DNA of 64,000 nt from contig NZ_JACHFM010000003.1 in the NCBI RefSeq assembly GCF_014201905.1, positions 434,001 through 498,000 of the forward strand, given 5' to 3'. Shown one piece after another: positions 36,346 to 47,003 of the stretch (positions are counted from its first letter, which is position 1; the number at the start of each line of letters is the position of its first letter). The translations under genes and the position numbers were made by a program. This DNA is from Amaricoccus macauensis. GTDB taxonomy: Bacteria; Pseudomonadota; Alphaproteobacteria; Rhodobacterales; Rhodobacteraceae. The notes under the pieces were generated by a model, which did no database searches, had not been told where the DNA came from, and saw nothing but the letters and a program-made list of their open reading frames with translations.

Positions 36346-37965
36346 ATGTGGTTCGGGTCGGTTCCCGTCGCCGAGGCCGAGGGCGCCGTGCTGGCGCATT
36401 CGATCGCCGCCGGTGGGCTGCGGCTGAAGAAGGGCCGCACGCTCGGCCCGGCGGATCTCGCGGCGCTGACGGCAGCCGGGGTCGATGCGGTGACGGTCGC
36501 GCGCCTCGATCCGGGTGACGTAGGCGAGGACGCCGCCGCGGAGGCGATCGCCACGGCGCTGGTGCCCGAGCGGGGCGGCCTCTCGGTCTCGGCGCCCTAC
36601 ACCGGGCGGGTCAATCTCTTTGCCACCGTGCCGGGCGTGCTGCGGGTCGATGATACGGCCGTCAACGGGCTGAACAGCCTCGATCCGGCGATCACCCTCG
36701 CAACCCTGCCGGCCTTCGCGCGCGTTGCGGCGCGGCAGATGGTCGCGACGGTGAAGATCATCCCCTATGCCGTCGCGGGCGAGTCGGTGCGGCTGGCGGT
36801 GCGCCGGCTGGTCCAGTCCGCGGGCGTCCTGCGGCTGCATCCGTTCCGGGAGCAGCGGGTCTCGCTCATCCTGACCCGGACGCCGGGCATGAAGGCGAGC
36901 CTGCTCACCAAGGGTGCCGAAACGGTCGGCGCCCGTCTCGCGGCGCTCGGGCAGGCATCCGAGCCTCCGGTCATCGTGGCGCACGAGACTGGCGCGGTCG
37001 CTGAAGCCGTGGCTGCGGCGACGGGCGATCTCGTGCTCGTCCTCGGCGCCTCGGCGACGTCGGACGCTGCGGACGTCTGCCCGGCCGGGGTGGTGGCAGC
37101 GGGCGGTGAACTCCTGCGGTTCGGGTTGCCGGTCGATCCGGGAAACCTGCTCTTTCTCGCGCGCCATCGCGGGCGGCCGGTGGTCGGCATGCCGGGCTGC
37201 GCCCGGTCGCCGGCCCTGAACGGCGCGGACTGGGTGCTCGAGCGTCTGGCGGCCGGGATCGAGATGACGGCGGCGGGTCTCTCCGGGATGGGCGTGGGCG
37301 GGCTCCTGAAGGAAATCCCGGCCCGGCCGCAGCCGCGTGCCGGTCGCGCGGCGCCTGTGGGGCGGGCGCGCGTCGCGGCGCTGGTGCTCGCAGCCGGGGC
37401 GTCCCGGCGGATGCGCGGCGCCGACAAGCTGCTGGAGGGCGTGGCGGGCGAGCCGGTGCTGGCGCGGGTCGCGCGCGCCGCCAACGCAAGCCAGGCGGAC
37501 GAGACGGTCGTGGTGTTGCAACCCGGCGCCGACGCGCGTCGTGCGACCCTCGCGGGGCTCGGGGCGACGATCGTCGAGGCGCCGGACTGGGCCGAGGGGA
37601 TGGCCGCCTCGCTCCGGGCCGGGCTCGCTGCGGTGCAGGCGCGCGCCGACGCCGTCGTCGTGCTGCTCGCGGACATGCCGGAAGTGGACGCGCGCGCCAT
37701 CGATCGCCTGATCGCGGCGTTCGACCCGGAGGAGGGGCGCGAGATCTGCCGCGCGGTGAGCGCCGACGGGACCCCGGGCCACCCGGTGCTCTTCGGAAGG
37801 CGCTTCTTCGAGACCCTTGCCGGGCTGACCGGCGACCGGGGCGCGCGCGAGGTGATCCGCGATGCGGGCGAGTTCGTCACGGAAGTCGCGACCGAAGGTC
37901 GGGGGGCGATCGTCGATCTGGACACACCCGAGGACTGGGCGGCGTGGCGGGCGGCGCGGGCCTGA
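36346..37965 (+). CDS. Fusion of molybdopterin-binding and MobA-like nucleotidyltransferase domains
   Basis: The 539-residue protein joins two modules. Residues about 1-330 resemble the MoeA/MoaB-type molybdopterin-binding region (GAVLAHSIAAGGLRLKKGRT, later GDLVLVLGASATSDAADVCP and GMPGCARSPALNGADWVLER). Residues about 345-539 are a MobA/MocA-type transferase: VAALVLAAGASRRMRGADKL, then VVVLLADMPEVDARAID and GTPGHPVLFGRRFFE. Fused proteins of this kind attach cytosine to molybdopterin for molybdenum hydroxylases. It starts 3 bp after xdhC, so translation is likely coupled. Confidence 0.85.
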   Translation: MWFGSVPVAEAEGAVLAHSIAAGGLRLKKGRTLGPADLAALTAAGVDAVTVARLDPGDVGEDAAAEAIATALVPERGGLSVSAPYTGRVNLFATVPGVLRVDDTAVNGLNSLDPAITLATLPAFARVAARQMVATVKIIPYAVAGESVRLAVRRLVQSAGVLRLHPFREQRVSLILTRTPGMKASLLTKGAETVGARLAALGQASEPPVIVAHETGAVAEAVAAATGDLVLVLGASATSDAADVCPAGVVAAGGELLRFGLPVDPGNLLFLARHRGRPVVGMPGCARSPALNGADWVLERLAAGIEMTAAGLSGMGVGGLLKEIPARPQPRAGRAAPVGRARVAALVLAAGASRRMRGADKLLEGVAGEPVLARVARAANASQADETVVVLQPGADARRATLAGLGATIVEAPDWAEGMAASLRAGLAAVQARADAVVVLLADMPEVDARAIDRLIAAFDPEEGREICRAVSADGTPGHPVLFGRRFFETLAGLTGDRGAREVIRDAGEFVTEVATEGRGAIVDLDTPEDWAAWRAARA

Positions 37966-37992
37966 TGCCACGCCGCCCGCCACGCCGGACGT

Positions 37993-38646
37993 TCAGCGCT
38001 TCCGGTAGGCCGTGGCCGCGAGCTCGATGTTGAAGAGGCTCCGGTCCGGCACCACGCCGGGCGTGAGGCTCGTGATGTCCACCCGGGTGCGGGCGCCGGT
38101 CTGGGTGGTGATCTCCCAGCTCGTGAGCGCGATCGGCTCGTTCGAGAAGCTCATCACCATGCTGCCGGCCTTGGGGTTCTCCGGGTCGACGACGGTGATG
38201 TGGGTGGCCGTGTCGTCGCGGGTCGCGCCCTGCACCAGACCGGGCTCGGTCAGGCTGATCCGGTCACGCAGCAGCAGGCCGAGCGGCGTGGAGTTCAGCG
38301 GATAGCGCGTCGGATTGCGGTTCGACTTCGGATCGAAGACCCCGACCCAGGAGCCGTCGGCGATCACCATGGCACCCTTGGGCGTGTCGTACTCGAAGCG
38401 GATGCGGCCGGGCTTCGCGAGATAGAATGTGCCCGTCTGGACCGAGCCGTTCGGGTTCGTCTGGCGAAAGCCACCCTGCGCCGAGCGAAGCCCGGTCAGG
38501 TAGGTGTTGATTGCGGTCGCGTCCACTTGCTTCGGGGCCACTTGCTTGGGGGCCGCCTGCTGCGCACGCGCCACGGGGGGCAGTGCGAGCGCGAGGGAGG
38601 GCAGGGCGACGGCGAGGAGGCTGCGGCGGGTGATCATGCCCGCCAT
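37993..38646 (-). CDS. lolA: LolA-like periplasmic lipoprotein carrier
   Basis: The product (217 residues from the ATG at 38646, or 214 from 38637) has a signal peptide (RRSLLAVALPSLALALPPVA, cleavage near AQQ). The mature part follows the LolA pattern: YLTGLRSAQGGFRQTNPNGS, TGTFYLAKPGRIRFEYDTPK, and IADGSWVGVFDPKSN. LolA ferries lipoproteins from LolCDE to the outer membrane. GAGAGG nine bases before 38646 favours the longer start. A PKQVAPKQV repeat sits just after the signal. It runs convergent to the xdhC operon; the next upstream gene on its strand is dctD. Confidence 0.88.
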   Translation of the reverse strand: MAGMITRRSLLAVALPSLALALPPVARAQQAAPKQVAPKQVDATAINTYLTGLRSAQGGFRQTNPNGSVQTGTFYLAKPGRIRFEYDTPKGAMVIADGSWVGVFDPKSNRNPTRYPLNSTPLGLLLRDRISLTEPGLVQGATRDDTATHITVVDPENPKAGSMVMSFSNEPIALTSWEITTQTGARTRVDITSLTPGVVPDRSLFNIELAATAYRKR

Positions 38647-38704
38647 ATAGCCCGGCCTCTCCGGCGTTGCACGTCCCGCCTCGCTCACATCGCCGGTACC
38701 GGTG

Positions 38705-40111
38705 CTAGCCATCCGTCCCGCCAAAGTCGGAGCGCACGATCCCGTGGCGCTTCAGCTTGTCGTAGAAGGTCTTGCGCGGCACCCCGAGCGCCTCGACCGT
38801 GGCGCGCACATCGCCCTGATGCCGCGCGAGCGCATCGCGGATCAGCCTCGCCTCATAGCGGTCGACGAGCTCGTGCAGCGTCCCGTCCGGCGCTTCAGCG
38901 GGGCTGGCGGCCTCCGGTTCGGTGGCCGCGGGCTCGAGGCCGAGTGTCACGCGATCGGCGTAGTGCATGAGCTCGCGCACGTTGCCCGGCCAGTCGTGGC
39001 GTTCGAGATGCTGGCGGATCGCCGCGGTGATGACCGGAACCGGGCGGCCGAACCGCTCGGCCGCGCGTCGGGCGAACAGCGCGAAGAGCAGCGGCGCGTC
39101 GGCCTTGCGCTCGCGAAGCGGCGGGATCGGCAGCGTCACCACGTTCAGCCGGTAGTAGAGATCGGCGCGGAAGTCGGCGCGCGCCGCCGGGCTGCCGAGG
39201 TCGACCTTGGTCGCCGCGACGATGCGCAGGTCGAGCCGCCGCTTCTCGTTGGTGCCGAGAGGCTCGACCTCGCGGGTCTCAAGTACCCGCAAGAGCTTCA
39301 CCTGAATCGCCGGAGGGCAGGATTCGATCTCGTCGAGGAAGAGCGTCCCGCCGCTCGCGTGCTCGATCCGGCCGATCCGCCGCTTGGCCGCCCCGGTGAA
39401 GGCGCCGGCCTCGTGGCCGAAAAGCTCGCTCTCGAGCACCGTCTCGGGCAGGGCGCCACAGTTCAGTGCCACGAAGTTGCCGCTGCGCCCGCTCCAGCGG
39501 TGCAGGAGTGCCGCGACCACCTCCTTGCCGGAGCCGGTCTCGCCGAGGACCAGCACATCGACCGCCGCGTCGGCCACCTGACGGATCGTGTCGCGCAGGC
39601 GCTTGATCGCGGGTGTCTCGCCGACGAGCGGGGCGTCCTCGCCGATCTCTGCCGCGGCCTTGCGCAACCTGCGGTTCTCGAGCACCAGCTGCCGCTTCTC
39701 GGCAGCCCGCGCGACGGCGCCCGCGAGGCGCGCCGCGTCGAAGGGTTTCGCGATGAAGTCGTAGACCCCGTCGCGGACGGCCTGCACCGCGAGATCGACA
39801 TCCGCATGGCCGGTGACGAGGATCACCGGGATCTCGGGATCGATGGCCCGCAGCCGCTCGAAGAGATCGAGCCCGCTCATGCGCGGCATCCTGATGTCCG
39901 AGACGACCGGGCCGGCGAAGTCCGGCCCGAGCGTCGCGAGAGCCGCCGCGCCGCTGTCGAAGACCTGTACGGCGAAGCCCGCGAGCTTCAGTGTCTGTGC
40001 CGTCGCCCGGCGCAGATCAGGATCGTCATCGACAAAGACGACCGGTCCCCTGCCACCAACACTGACGCCGCCGGCACCGCCACCAGCCGCAGCGCCGGCG
40101 CTCCCGCTCAC
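38705..40111 (-). CDS. dctD: DctD, sigma-54-dependent response regulator
   Basis: The 468-residue protein has a receiver domain with phospho-acceptor Asp72 ([12 protein letters not shown]), an AAA+ domain with Walker A GETGSGKE (190-197) and the sigma-54-contact loop GAFTGA (236-241), and a Fis-type helix-turn-helix (about 425-460, [20 protein letters not shown]). A glycine-rich lead of about 20 residues is unusual. Its start overlaps the dctB stop as ATGA, so the pair is co-translated. Phosphorylated DctD would bind the inverted repeat upstream of dctA and open the sigma-54 promoter there. Confidence 0.95.
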   Translation of the reverse strand: MSGSAGAAAGGGAGGVSVGGRGPVVFVDDDPDLRRATAQTLKLAGFAVQVFDSGAAALATLGPDFAGPVVSDIRMPRMSGLDLFERLRAIDPEIPVILVTGHADVDLAVQAVRDGVYDFIAKPFDAARLAGAVARAAEKRQLVLENRRLRKAAAEIGEDAPLVGETPAIKRLRDTIRQVADAAVDVLVLGETGSGKEVVAALLHRWSGRSGNFVALNCGALPETVLESELFGHEAGAFTGAAKRRIGRIEHASGGTLFLDEIESCPPAIQVKLLRVLETREVEPLGTNEKRRLDLRIVAATKVDLGSPAARADFRADLYYRLNVVTLPIPPLRERKADAPLLFALFARRAAERFGRPVPVITAAIRQHLERHDWPGNVRELMHYADRVTLGLEPAATEPEAASPAEAPDGTLHELVDRYEARLIRDALARHQGDVRATVEALGVPRKTFYDKLKRHGIVRSDFGGTDG

Positions 40112-41865
40112 GCCGCCGCCCCGCGTGCATCCGCCGAGGCGCGTTGCAACTCGAGCACGAAGGTCGCGCCCGGCCCGTCGCCGGGCTCGAGCGCGAGACT
40201 GCCGCCGAACTCGCGTGCGAGATCGCCGGAGATCACGAGGCCGAGGCCGAGCCCGGTCTCCTTCGTGGTGCTGAATGGCATGAAGAGGCTCTCCCTCATC
40301 CGCGGGTCGAGCCCGGGGCCGTTGTCCGCGACCCGGATCGTCACCCGCTCGGGCGTCGCGTCGATCGAGAGGACGATGCCCGGGTCCGGTCGGCCCCGCA
40401 GCGCGTCCAGTGCATTGGACAGGAGGTTGACGAGGATCTGCTCCAGCCGGATTTGTCCGGCGAGGACCGTGAGCCCCGGTCGCGGCGGGGGGCGGTCGAT
40501 GCGCACGCCCGCGTCGCGGATCCGCCCGGCAAGCAGCGCCAGCGCCCCGTCGATCGCCTCGTCGACCGCCACCGCCCCGATCGGTGCGGTGCCGCGGCGT
40601 GCGAAGCCGCGCAGCATCCGGGTGATCCCGCCGATCCGCTCGGTCACCCGCACGATGGCGCCGAGATTGTCGCGCGCCTCGCCCGCGTCGCCGGCGTCGA
40701 GCAACTGCTGGCCGTTCTCGGCGTAGGTGCGGATCGCCGCGACCGGCTGGTTGATTTCATGGGCGACGCCGGCAGTGATCTGTCCGAGGATCGACAGGCG
40801 GTTGGCCTGGGCGAGTTCCTCGCGGACCCGGCGGACCCTCGTTTCGGCCGCCTCGCGCTCGGCCACCTCCTCGGCGACACGGCGCTCCAGTTCGAGGTTC
40901 ATTACCGCCAAGGCCCGGGCGAAGCGCCGGCGGCGCTGGAGCCAGACGAGGCCGGCGCAGGCGAGAAGGCCGGCGAGCAACGTCATGAGCGCGGCATTCC
41001 GCGCCGCCCGGCCGAGCGCCGTGTCGACCGGGACGTAGATCGAGAGATGCCAGTCCGGCGCCGCCGATCCCACCGGCGAGCCGGCGCCGGCATAGCGCGC
41101 GGCGCGCCCGTCCGTGGCGGTCCGGCTCAGGAGATAGAGCCCGTCCGCTTCGACCACCACCGGGATCGCAGGCTGCGCCGTGTCGTCCGCGCCCGGCACC
41201 TTGCCGAAGCGCCACTCCGGCTCGGTGGTTGCGATCACCGTCCCGGCTGCATCGCTCGTGACGACGACGAAGCCGCCGGAACGCCACCGCGCTTCGAGTT
41301 CGTCGAACTCGACCTTCACAACCACCACGCCGAGGGGACCGTCCGGGCCATCGACGCGGCGCGTGAGGTAGAGCCCGGGCCGGCGGCTGACGGTGCCGAG
41401 GGCATACTGCATCGCCGTCCCTCTCTCCATCGCCCCGATGAAGTACTCGCGGAAGCCATAGGACGAACCGACGAAGCTCTCGGGACGGTCGGCATTCGAT
41501 GCGGCGATCGCCATGCCGTCCTTGTTGACCACGTAGAGCACGGCCGAGCCCGCGTCGGCGGCGATGTCCGCGAGCTTGGCGTCGAGCCGCTCCTCGGCGG
41601 CGAGCGACGGGGCCAGAAGCAGCGCTGTCACCTCCGGGTCGCGCGCGAGGACCAGCGGGATCAGCCGCTGCTTCTCGATCACCGCTGACAACGCCGCATC
41701 CGCCAGCGGCAGCGCCGCTTCGGCACGCTGCACGAAATCGGCCGCGGCCCGCGAGCGCGCCACCTGCGCGGCGAGGAGAGAGAGCCCGATCAGCACGGTG
41801 AGGCCGAGCGTCAGGATGACCGGCCGCCGCGACCAGGCCCGTTTCGTTGCCGCCTCACTCGCCAT
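40108..41865 (-). CDS. dctB: DctB, C4-dicarboxylate sensor histidine kinase
   Basis: The 585-residue kinase has a membrane helix near the N-terminus ([20 protein letters not shown]), a large periplasmic sensor region of about 250 residues (PAS-like, with [20 protein letters not shown] and [17 protein letters not shown]), a second helix, a coiled segment, and the catalytic core: His369 in [26 protein letters not shown], and DNGPGLDP. DctB senses succinate, malate or fumarate. The ribosome site is the run of G preceding the ATG, which is part of a perfect C6G6 palindrome (41875-41886). Longer readings upstream are read-through. Confidence 0.94.
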   Translation of the reverse strand: MASEAATKRAWSRRPVILTLGLTVLIGLSLLAAQVARSRAAADFVQRAEAALPLADAALSAVIEKQRLIPLVLARDPEVTALLLAPSLAAEERLDAKLADIAADAGSAVLYVVNKDGMAIAASNADRPESFVGSSYGFREYFIGAMERGTAMQYALGTVSRRPGLYLTRRVDGPDGPLGVVVVKVEFDELEARWRSGGFVVVTSDAAGTVIATTEPEWRFGKVPGADDTAQPAIPVVVEADGLYLLSRTATDGRAARYAGAGSPVGSAAPDWHLSIYVPVDTALGRAARNAALMTLLAGLLACAGLVWLQRRRRFARALAVMNLELERRVAEEVAEREAAETRVRRVREELAQANRLSILGQITAGVAHEINQPVAAIRTYAENGQQLLDAGDAGEARDNLGAIVRVTERIGGITRMLRGFARRGTAPIGAVAVDEAIDGALALLAGRIRDAGVRIDRPPPRPGLTVLAGQIRLEQILVNLLSNALDALRGRPDPGIVLSIDATPERVTIRVADNGPGLDPRMRESLFMPFSTTKETGLGLGLVISGDLAREFGGSLALEPGDGPGATFVLELQRASADARGAAA

Positions 41866-41924
41866 CAAAGGTTTCCCCCCGGGGGGAGGGTAGTGCGGGA
41901 ATCGGGTCGGCACCAGCCCAACAT

Positions 41925-41940
41925 GTGCGGATTTCCGCAC
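41925..41940. promoter_or_regulatory. DctD upstream activating sequence (enhancer)
   Basis: GTGCGG-ATTT-CCGCAC is an inverted repeat that agrees with DctD sites known from rhizobia (TGTGCG...CGCACA form). Its centre is 73 bp upstream of the -24 element. A second inverted repeat, CCGCC-ATCC-GGCGG, follows at 41942-41955 and a partial GTGCGGGAATC site precedes it. Confidence 0.75.
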
Positions 41941-42004
41941 GCCGCCATCCGGCGGTCCATCGGGCAAGTAACTGTGAATACGCAACAATGCGGTTGTGCC
42001 AAAG

Positions 42005-42022
42005 TTGGCACGAAGTGTGCTT
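42005..42022 (+). promoter_or_regulatory. Sigma-54 (-24/-12) promoter of dctA
   Basis: TTGGCACGAAGTGTGCTT matches TTGGCACG-N4-TTGC with one difference in the -12 element. The -24 half is also the right arm of a perfect repeat GTGCCAA-AG-TTGGCAC (41996-42011). The dctA ATG lies 63 bp downstream. Confidence 0.85.
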
Positions 42023-42084
42023 TTGGTGGGGAAGGGCCGGCCTTGGCGGCGGGTCCCCAGAAACGGTCCACGCGGAGGAGCGAG

Positions 42085-43419
42085 ATGCAGATTCCCCACC
42101 ACGCCGGCGCGACGATGGCGCCAAAGCCGTTCTACCGGCAACTCTACGTCCAGGTACTGACGGCGATCGTGCTCGGCATCACCGTCGGCCACTTCTGGCC
42201 CGAGATCGGTGCCAGCCTGAAGCCGCTCGGCGACGCCTTCGTGAAGCTCGTGAAGATGATCATCGCCCCGGTCATCTTCCTGACCGTCACCACCGGCATT
42301 GCCGGCATGTCGGACCTGAAGAAGGTCGGCCGGGTTGCCGGCAAGGCATTCGCCTACTTCCTGACTTTTTCGACCCTCGCGCTCATCGTCGGCCTGATCG
42401 TCGGCAACGTCGTCGCGCCGGGTCACGGCCTCAACATCGATCCCGCGACCCTCGACGGTGCGGCGGTCGCCGACTATGCCGCGAAGGCGCATGACACCTC
42501 GATCGTCGGCTTTCTGACCGGCATCATCCCGTCGACGGTGGTCGGAGCCTTCTCGAGCGGCGACATCCTGCAGGTGCTGTTCTTCTCGGTGCTCTTCGGT
42601 ATCGCTCTCGCGGCGGTCGGCGAGCGCGGCGCCCCGGTCCTGAACTTCCTCCAGGCCGTCACCGCGCCGATGTTCAAGCTCGTCGAGATCCTGATGCGTG
42701 CGGCTCCGGTCGGTGCGTTCGGTGCGATGGCCTTCACCATCGGCAAGTATGGCATCGGCTCGGTCGTGAACCTCGCCATGCTCGTCGGCACCTTCTACCT
42801 GACCGCGCTCATCTTCGTGCTCGTGGTCCTCGGCGCGGTCGCCCGGCTCAACGGCTTCTCGATCCTGAAGCTCATCCGCTACCTGAAGGAAGAGCTGCTC
42901 CTCGTCCTCGGCACCTCGTCGTCCGAGGCGGCGCTGCCCTCCCTCATGGAGAAGCTCGAACTCGCCGGTGCCAAGCGTTCGGTCGTCGGTCTCGTGGTTC
43001 CGACCGGCTACTCGTTCAACCTCGACGGCACCAACATCTACATGACGCTGGCGGCGCTCTTCATCGCCCAGGCCTGCAACATCGACCTCTCGCTCGGCGA
43101 CCAGATCCTGCTGCTCCTCGTCGCCATGCTCTCCTCCAAGGGTGCCGCGGGCATCACCGGTGCGGGCTTCATCACCCTCGCGGCGACGCTCTCGGTGGTT
43201 CCCTCCGTGCCCGTCGCCGGCATGGCGCTCATCCTCGGCGTCGACCGCTTCATGTCCGAGGTCCGCGCGCTCACCAACTTCGTCGGCAACGCGGTCGCGA
43301 CCCTCGTCGTCGCCCGCTGGGAGGGCGAGCTCGACCAGACCCGCCTCAACGCCGTCCTCGGCGGCAAGGTCCCGCTCGACGATGAGGGCATGCCCGCCCA
43401 CGAGCCGATCACGGCCTGA
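42085..43419 (+). CDS. dctA: DctA, C4-dicarboxylate/cation symporter
   Basis: The 444-residue transporter belongs to the dicarboxylate/amino acid:cation symporter (glutamate transporter-fold) family. Eight hydrophobic helices and the re-entrant hairpins are visible: [20 protein letters not shown], then the serine-rich [40 protein letters not shown], and [13 protein letters not shown]. The SSSEAALP and NLDGTNIY stretches are the substrate-binding signatures of DctA. A GGAGGAG site is four bases before the ATG. Expression should depend on DctBD and sigma-54 through the upstream elements. Confidence 0.96.
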   Translation: MQIPHHAGATMAPKPFYRQLYVQVLTAIVLGITVGHFWPEIGASLKPLGDAFVKLVKMIIAPVIFLTVTTGIAGMSDLKKVGRVAGKAFAYFLTFSTLALIVGLIVGNVVAPGHGLNIDPATLDGAAVADYAAKAHDTSIVGFLTGIIPSTVVGAFSSGDILQVLFFSVLFGIALAAVGERGAPVLNFLQAVTAPMFKLVEILMRAAPVGAFGAMAFTIGKYGIGSVVNLAMLVGTFYLTALIFVLVVLGAVARLNGFSILKLIRYLKEELLLVLGTSSSEAALPSLMEKLELAGAKRSVVGLVVPTGYSFNLDGTNIYMTLAALFIAQACNIDLSLGDQILLLLVAMLSSKGAAGITGAGFITLAATLSVVPSVPVAGMALILGVDRFMSEVRALTNFVGNAVATLVVARWEGELDQTRLNAVLGGKVPLDDEGMPAHEPITA

Positions 43420-43463
43420 TCACCGCACGGCTGATCACTGCCGGAGCTGACGCTCCCGACATC

Positions 43464-43498
43464 GGAAGGGGTCCGGCATCGCGCCGGGCCCCTTCTTC
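43464..43498 (+). terminator. Terminator after dctA
   Basis: GAAGGGG-T-CCGGC pairs with GCCGG-G-CCCCTTC around a 5-base loop, followed by TTCC, about 45 bp past the dctA stop. Confidence 0.7.
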
Positions 43499-43557
43499 CA
43501 TGCGGGGTTCCCGATGCGGCTTGATCCGGCCCGCTCGCCCATGCTCTGGTCGTCGGC

Positions 43558-44613
43558 ATGACAGACATTCTCGATCGACTCGGTCTCACGGTGCCGCTCC
43601 TGCAGGCGCCCATGGCCGGGGTCACGACACCTGCGATGGCGGCCGCGGTCTCCGAGGCGGGTGGGCTCGGCGGGCTCGGGCTCGCGTCGTCCACGGCCGA
43701 TGCCGCGCGCATGGCGATCGCCGAGACCCGGGCACGAACCGACCGCCCGTTCAACGTCAACTTCTTCTGCCACGTTCCCGCCCGTCGCGACGCGGCGGTG
43801 GAGCGCGCGTGGATCGCCCGCGCCGAGCCGCTTTTCGCCGGCTTCGGTGCCGCACCGCCGGAGGAGCTTCGCGAGATCTACCGGAGTTTCCGCCACGACG
43901 ACGATGCGATGCTCGCGCTCCTCCTCGAGACCCGGCCCGCGGTTGCGAGCTTCCATTTCGGCCTGCCGCGCCCGGACCAGCTTGCCGCCCTGCGCGACGC
44001 GGGCATCATGCTGCTGGCGAGCGCGACCTCGCTTGACGAGGCCCGCGCGATCGAGGCGGCGGGCCTCGACGCGATCGTGGCGCAAGGGTGGGGTGCGGGT
44101 GGTCATCGCGGCATCTTCGATCCCGACGGCCCGGACGAGCGGCTCGAGACCGAGGCGCTCGTCGTGCGCCTCGCGCGCGAGTGCCGCCTGCCGGTCATCG
44201 CCGCCGGCGGCCTGATGGATGGCCGGGACATTGCCCGGGCGCTCGGCTGGGGTGCGGTCGCGGCGCAGCTCGGCACGATCTTCGTCGCCTGCTCCGAGAG
44301 CCTCGCCGACGCGGCCTATCGCGCGCGCCTGCTCGCCGGCGGCGAGACGGTGATGACCCGCGTCATCTCCGGCCGGCCGGCACGCTGCCTCGCGAACCGC
44401 TTCACCGACTGGGGCAGGGACGCGCCGGACGACACGGTCGCGCCCTATCCCTGCGCCTACGACCTCGGCAAGGCCCTGAACGCGGCCGCGGTCCGCGCGG
44501 GAGAGACCGGCTTTGGCGCGCAATGGTCCGGCGTCGGCGCCGCCCGGGCCCGGGTGCTGCCCGCCGGCGAGATCGTCGCCGCGCTGGCCAGCGAACTCGG
44601 TCAGGCCGGCTGA
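43558..44613 (+). CDS. Nitronate monooxygenase (2-nitropropane dioxygenase) family protein
   Basis: The 351-residue protein is an FMN-dependent TIM barrel. Family marks: LLQAPMAGVTTPAMAAAVSE at the start, NVNFFCHVPA, QGWGAGGHRGIFDP (the catalytic His in GGHRG), VIAAGGLMDGRDIARALGWG and AQLGTIFVACSES. Members oxidise nitronates such as propionate-3-nitronate, or act as other FMN barrel enzymes. It is separated from dctA by a terminator and stands about 90 bp before pyrC. Confidence 0.85.
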   Translation: MTDILDRLGLTVPLLQAPMAGVTTPAMAAAVSEAGGLGGLGLASSTADAARMAIAETRARTDRPFNVNFFCHVPARRDAAVERAWIARAEPLFAGFGAAPPEELREIYRSFRHDDDAMLALLLETRPAVASFHFGLPRPDQLAALRDAGIMLLASATSLDEARAIEAAGLDAIVAQGWGAGGHRGIFDPDGPDERLETEALVVRLARECRLPVIAAGGLMDGRDIARALGWGAVAAQLGTIFVACSESLADAAYRARLLAGGETVMTRVISGRPARCLANRFTDWGRDAPDDTVAPYPCAYDLGKALNAAAVRAGETGFGAQWSGVGAARARVLPAGEIVAALASELGQAG

Positions 44614-44704
44614 AACCGGAAGAGCGCGACACGGACGCCAGCGAGCCTTTGCCTTCCCCCGTCCGCCGGTGCTAGACGCGATCGCGCGAGGCAAGAGGGA
44701 CCCC

Positions 44705-45784
44705 ATGATGACCACTCTCACGGCGCCAGCCCCGGCAGGGGTCGATACGATCACCCTCCGCCGCCCGGACGACTGGCACATCCACCTGCGCGACGGGCCG
44801 ATGCTCGCCGCCGTCGTTCCCTACACCGCGGCGCAGTTCGCCCGCGGCATCATCATGCCGAACCTCGTGCCCCCGGTGACGACGCCGGCGGCCGCGAGCG
44901 CCTATCGCGAGCGCATCCGCGCGGCGCTGCCCGAGGGCTCGGATTTCCAGCCGATGATGACCTGCTATCTCACCGACGCGACCTCGCCCGACGAGATCGA
45001 GGCGGGGTTCACGCAAGGCATCTGGATCGCCGCCAAGCTCTACCCGGCCGGTGCCACCACCAATGCCCATCACGGCGTCACCGACATCCCGGCACTCGCC
45101 CCGGTGCTGGAGCGCATGGAGAAGATCGGGATGCCGCTCCTGATCCACGGCGAGGCGACCGACCCCGCGATCGACATCTTCGACCGGGAGGCCGCGTTCA
45201 TGGAGGCCTCGCTCCTGCCGCTCCTCGCCCGGCATCAGGGGCTGAAGGTCTGCGTCGAGCACGTCACCACCGCCGAGACCGCCGACATCGTGCGCGCCCA
45301 CGCCGGCCGGGTCGCCGCGACGATCACGCCGCACCACCTGATGATCAACCGCACCTCGATCTTTCAGGGCGGTCTGCGCCCGCATCTCTACTGCCTGCCG
45401 GTCGCGAAGCGCGAGCGCCACCGCCTCGCGCTGCGCAAGGCCGCGACCGGGGGCGAGGCCTGCTTCTTCCTCGGGACGGACACCGCGCCGCATCCGAAGG
45501 GCGCGAAGGAGAGCGCCTGCGGCTGTGCGGGCGTCTTCCTCGGTCCGGTCGCCTTGCAGTGCTACGCCCAGGTCTTCGACGAGGAGGGCGCGCTCGATCG
45601 CTTCGAGGCCTTCGCCTCGCTGAACGGCGCGCGCTTCCACGGGCTCGAGCCGAACACCGGCACCGTCACCCTCAACCGCCGCGCAGAGACCGCGCCCGAG
45701 ACCATCCGGGCAGGCGAGGATGAGGTGGTCGTCTTCCGCGGCGGCGAGGCGCTGCCCTGGTCGCTCGGAGAAGTCACGCGATGA
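44705..45784 (+). CDS. pyrC: Dihydroorotase, PyrC class II
   Basis: The 359-residue zinc enzyme closes the dihydroorotate ring in pyrimidine synthesis. Metal ligands are in place: His pair in DDWHIHLRDGP, the carboxylated Lys in WIAAKLYPAGATTNAHHGV, His in LLIHGEAT, His in CVEHVTTAE, and Asp in FLGTDTAPHPKGAKES. The pattern is that of the E. coli-type PyrC rather than the PyrB-associated class. Two ATG codons (44705 and 44708) stand in frame. Its stop overlaps the aminotransferase start as ATGA. Confidence 0.96.
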   Translation: MMTTLTAPAPAGVDTITLRRPDDWHIHLRDGPMLAAVVPYTAAQFARGIIMPNLVPPVTTPAAASAYRERIRAALPEGSDFQPMMTCYLTDATSPDEIEAGFTQGIWIAAKLYPAGATTNAHHGVTDIPALAPVLERMEKIGMPLLIHGEATDPAIDIFDREAAFMEASLLPLLARHQGLKVCVEHVTTAETADIVRAHAGRVAATITPHHLMINRTSIFQGGLRPHLYCLPVAKRERHRLALRKAATGGEACFFLGTDTAPHPKGAKESACGCAGVFLGPVALQCYAQVFDEEGALDRFEAFASLNGARFHGLEPNTGTVTLNRRAETAPETIRAGEDEVVVFRGGEALPWSLGEVTR

Positions 45785-47003
45785 ACGATATCCCTGAAGC
45801 CCCGGTCTTCGTCCCTGCCGCCCGGGTCACCCGCATCCGCGTGTCGCCCACCGTTGCGGCCGCTGCGCGAGCGCGCGAACTCAAGGCCGAGGGGCGCGAC
45901 ATCGTCGACATGACCGCCGGCGAGCCCGATTTCGACACGCCCGAGCCGGTGCGCGCCGCCGCGGTGGCGGCGATCGAGGCGGGGCAGACCCGCTATACCT
46001 CGACGAACGGCACGCCGGAGTTGCGCGCCGCGATCCGTGCCGACTTCAAGCGGCGGCTCGGTCTCGACTATGCCGATGGCGAGATCACTGTCGGTGGCGG
46101 CGGCAAGCCGGTGCTCTTCGTCGCGCTGATGGCGAGCCTCGACGAGGGCAGCGAGGTCATCGTCCCCGCGCCCTACTGGGTGAGCTATCCCGACATGGTG
46201 CTGGCGAACGACGGCACGCCCGTCATCGTCGAGTGCCCGGAGAGCGACGGCTTCAAGCTGACGCCCGAGGCGCTCGAGGCGGCGATCACGCCGAAGACCC
46301 GCTGGCTCATCCTGAACTCGCCGTCGAACCCGACGGGGGCGGCCTATTCGCGTGCCGAACTCGAGGCGCTCGGCGCGGTGCTCTTGCGGCATCCCCAGGT
46401 CTGGGTGCTCTCGGACGACATCTACGATCAGGTCTGGTTCAGCCCCGAGCCGATGACCACGATCGCCGCCGCCGTGCCGGCGCTCAAGGGGCGCACGCTG
46501 CTCGTCAACGGCGTCTCCAAGGCCTACGCCATGACCGGCTGGCGCCTCGGCTACGGCGCGGGACCCGCGCCGCTGGTCGCGGCGATCAACAAGCTCCAGT
46601 CGCAGATCTCGTCCTGCCCGTCCTCGGTCAGCCAGGCTGCGGCGACCGCGGCGCTTTCCGGCAACCAAGGCTTCGTCGAGGAGGCGTGCGCCGCTTATCG
46701 CGAGCGCCGCGACTATGCGGTTGCACGGCTTGCGGCGGTGCCGGGGCTCACCTGCCGGATGCCGGACGGGGCGTTCTATCTCTATCCCGGCTGCCCCGGC
46801 GCCATCGGCAAGCGCACGCCGGAGGGCAAGCTGATCGAGAGTGACGAGGATTTCGTCCGCTACCTCCTCGACAGTGTCGGCGTCGCGGCGGTCCACGGCG
46901 CGGCCTACGGGCTTTCGCCGTATTTCCGCCTGTCGATCGCCACCTCGCTCGCGACGATCGAGGCGGGTTGCGACCGCATCGAGGCGGCGATGAAGGCGCT
47001 GGC

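Noticed and set aside
40108-43401. Apparent 1097-residue protein including DctB
   Set aside because: The first half is antisense read-through of dctA; DctB proper starts at 41865 with its membrane helix.
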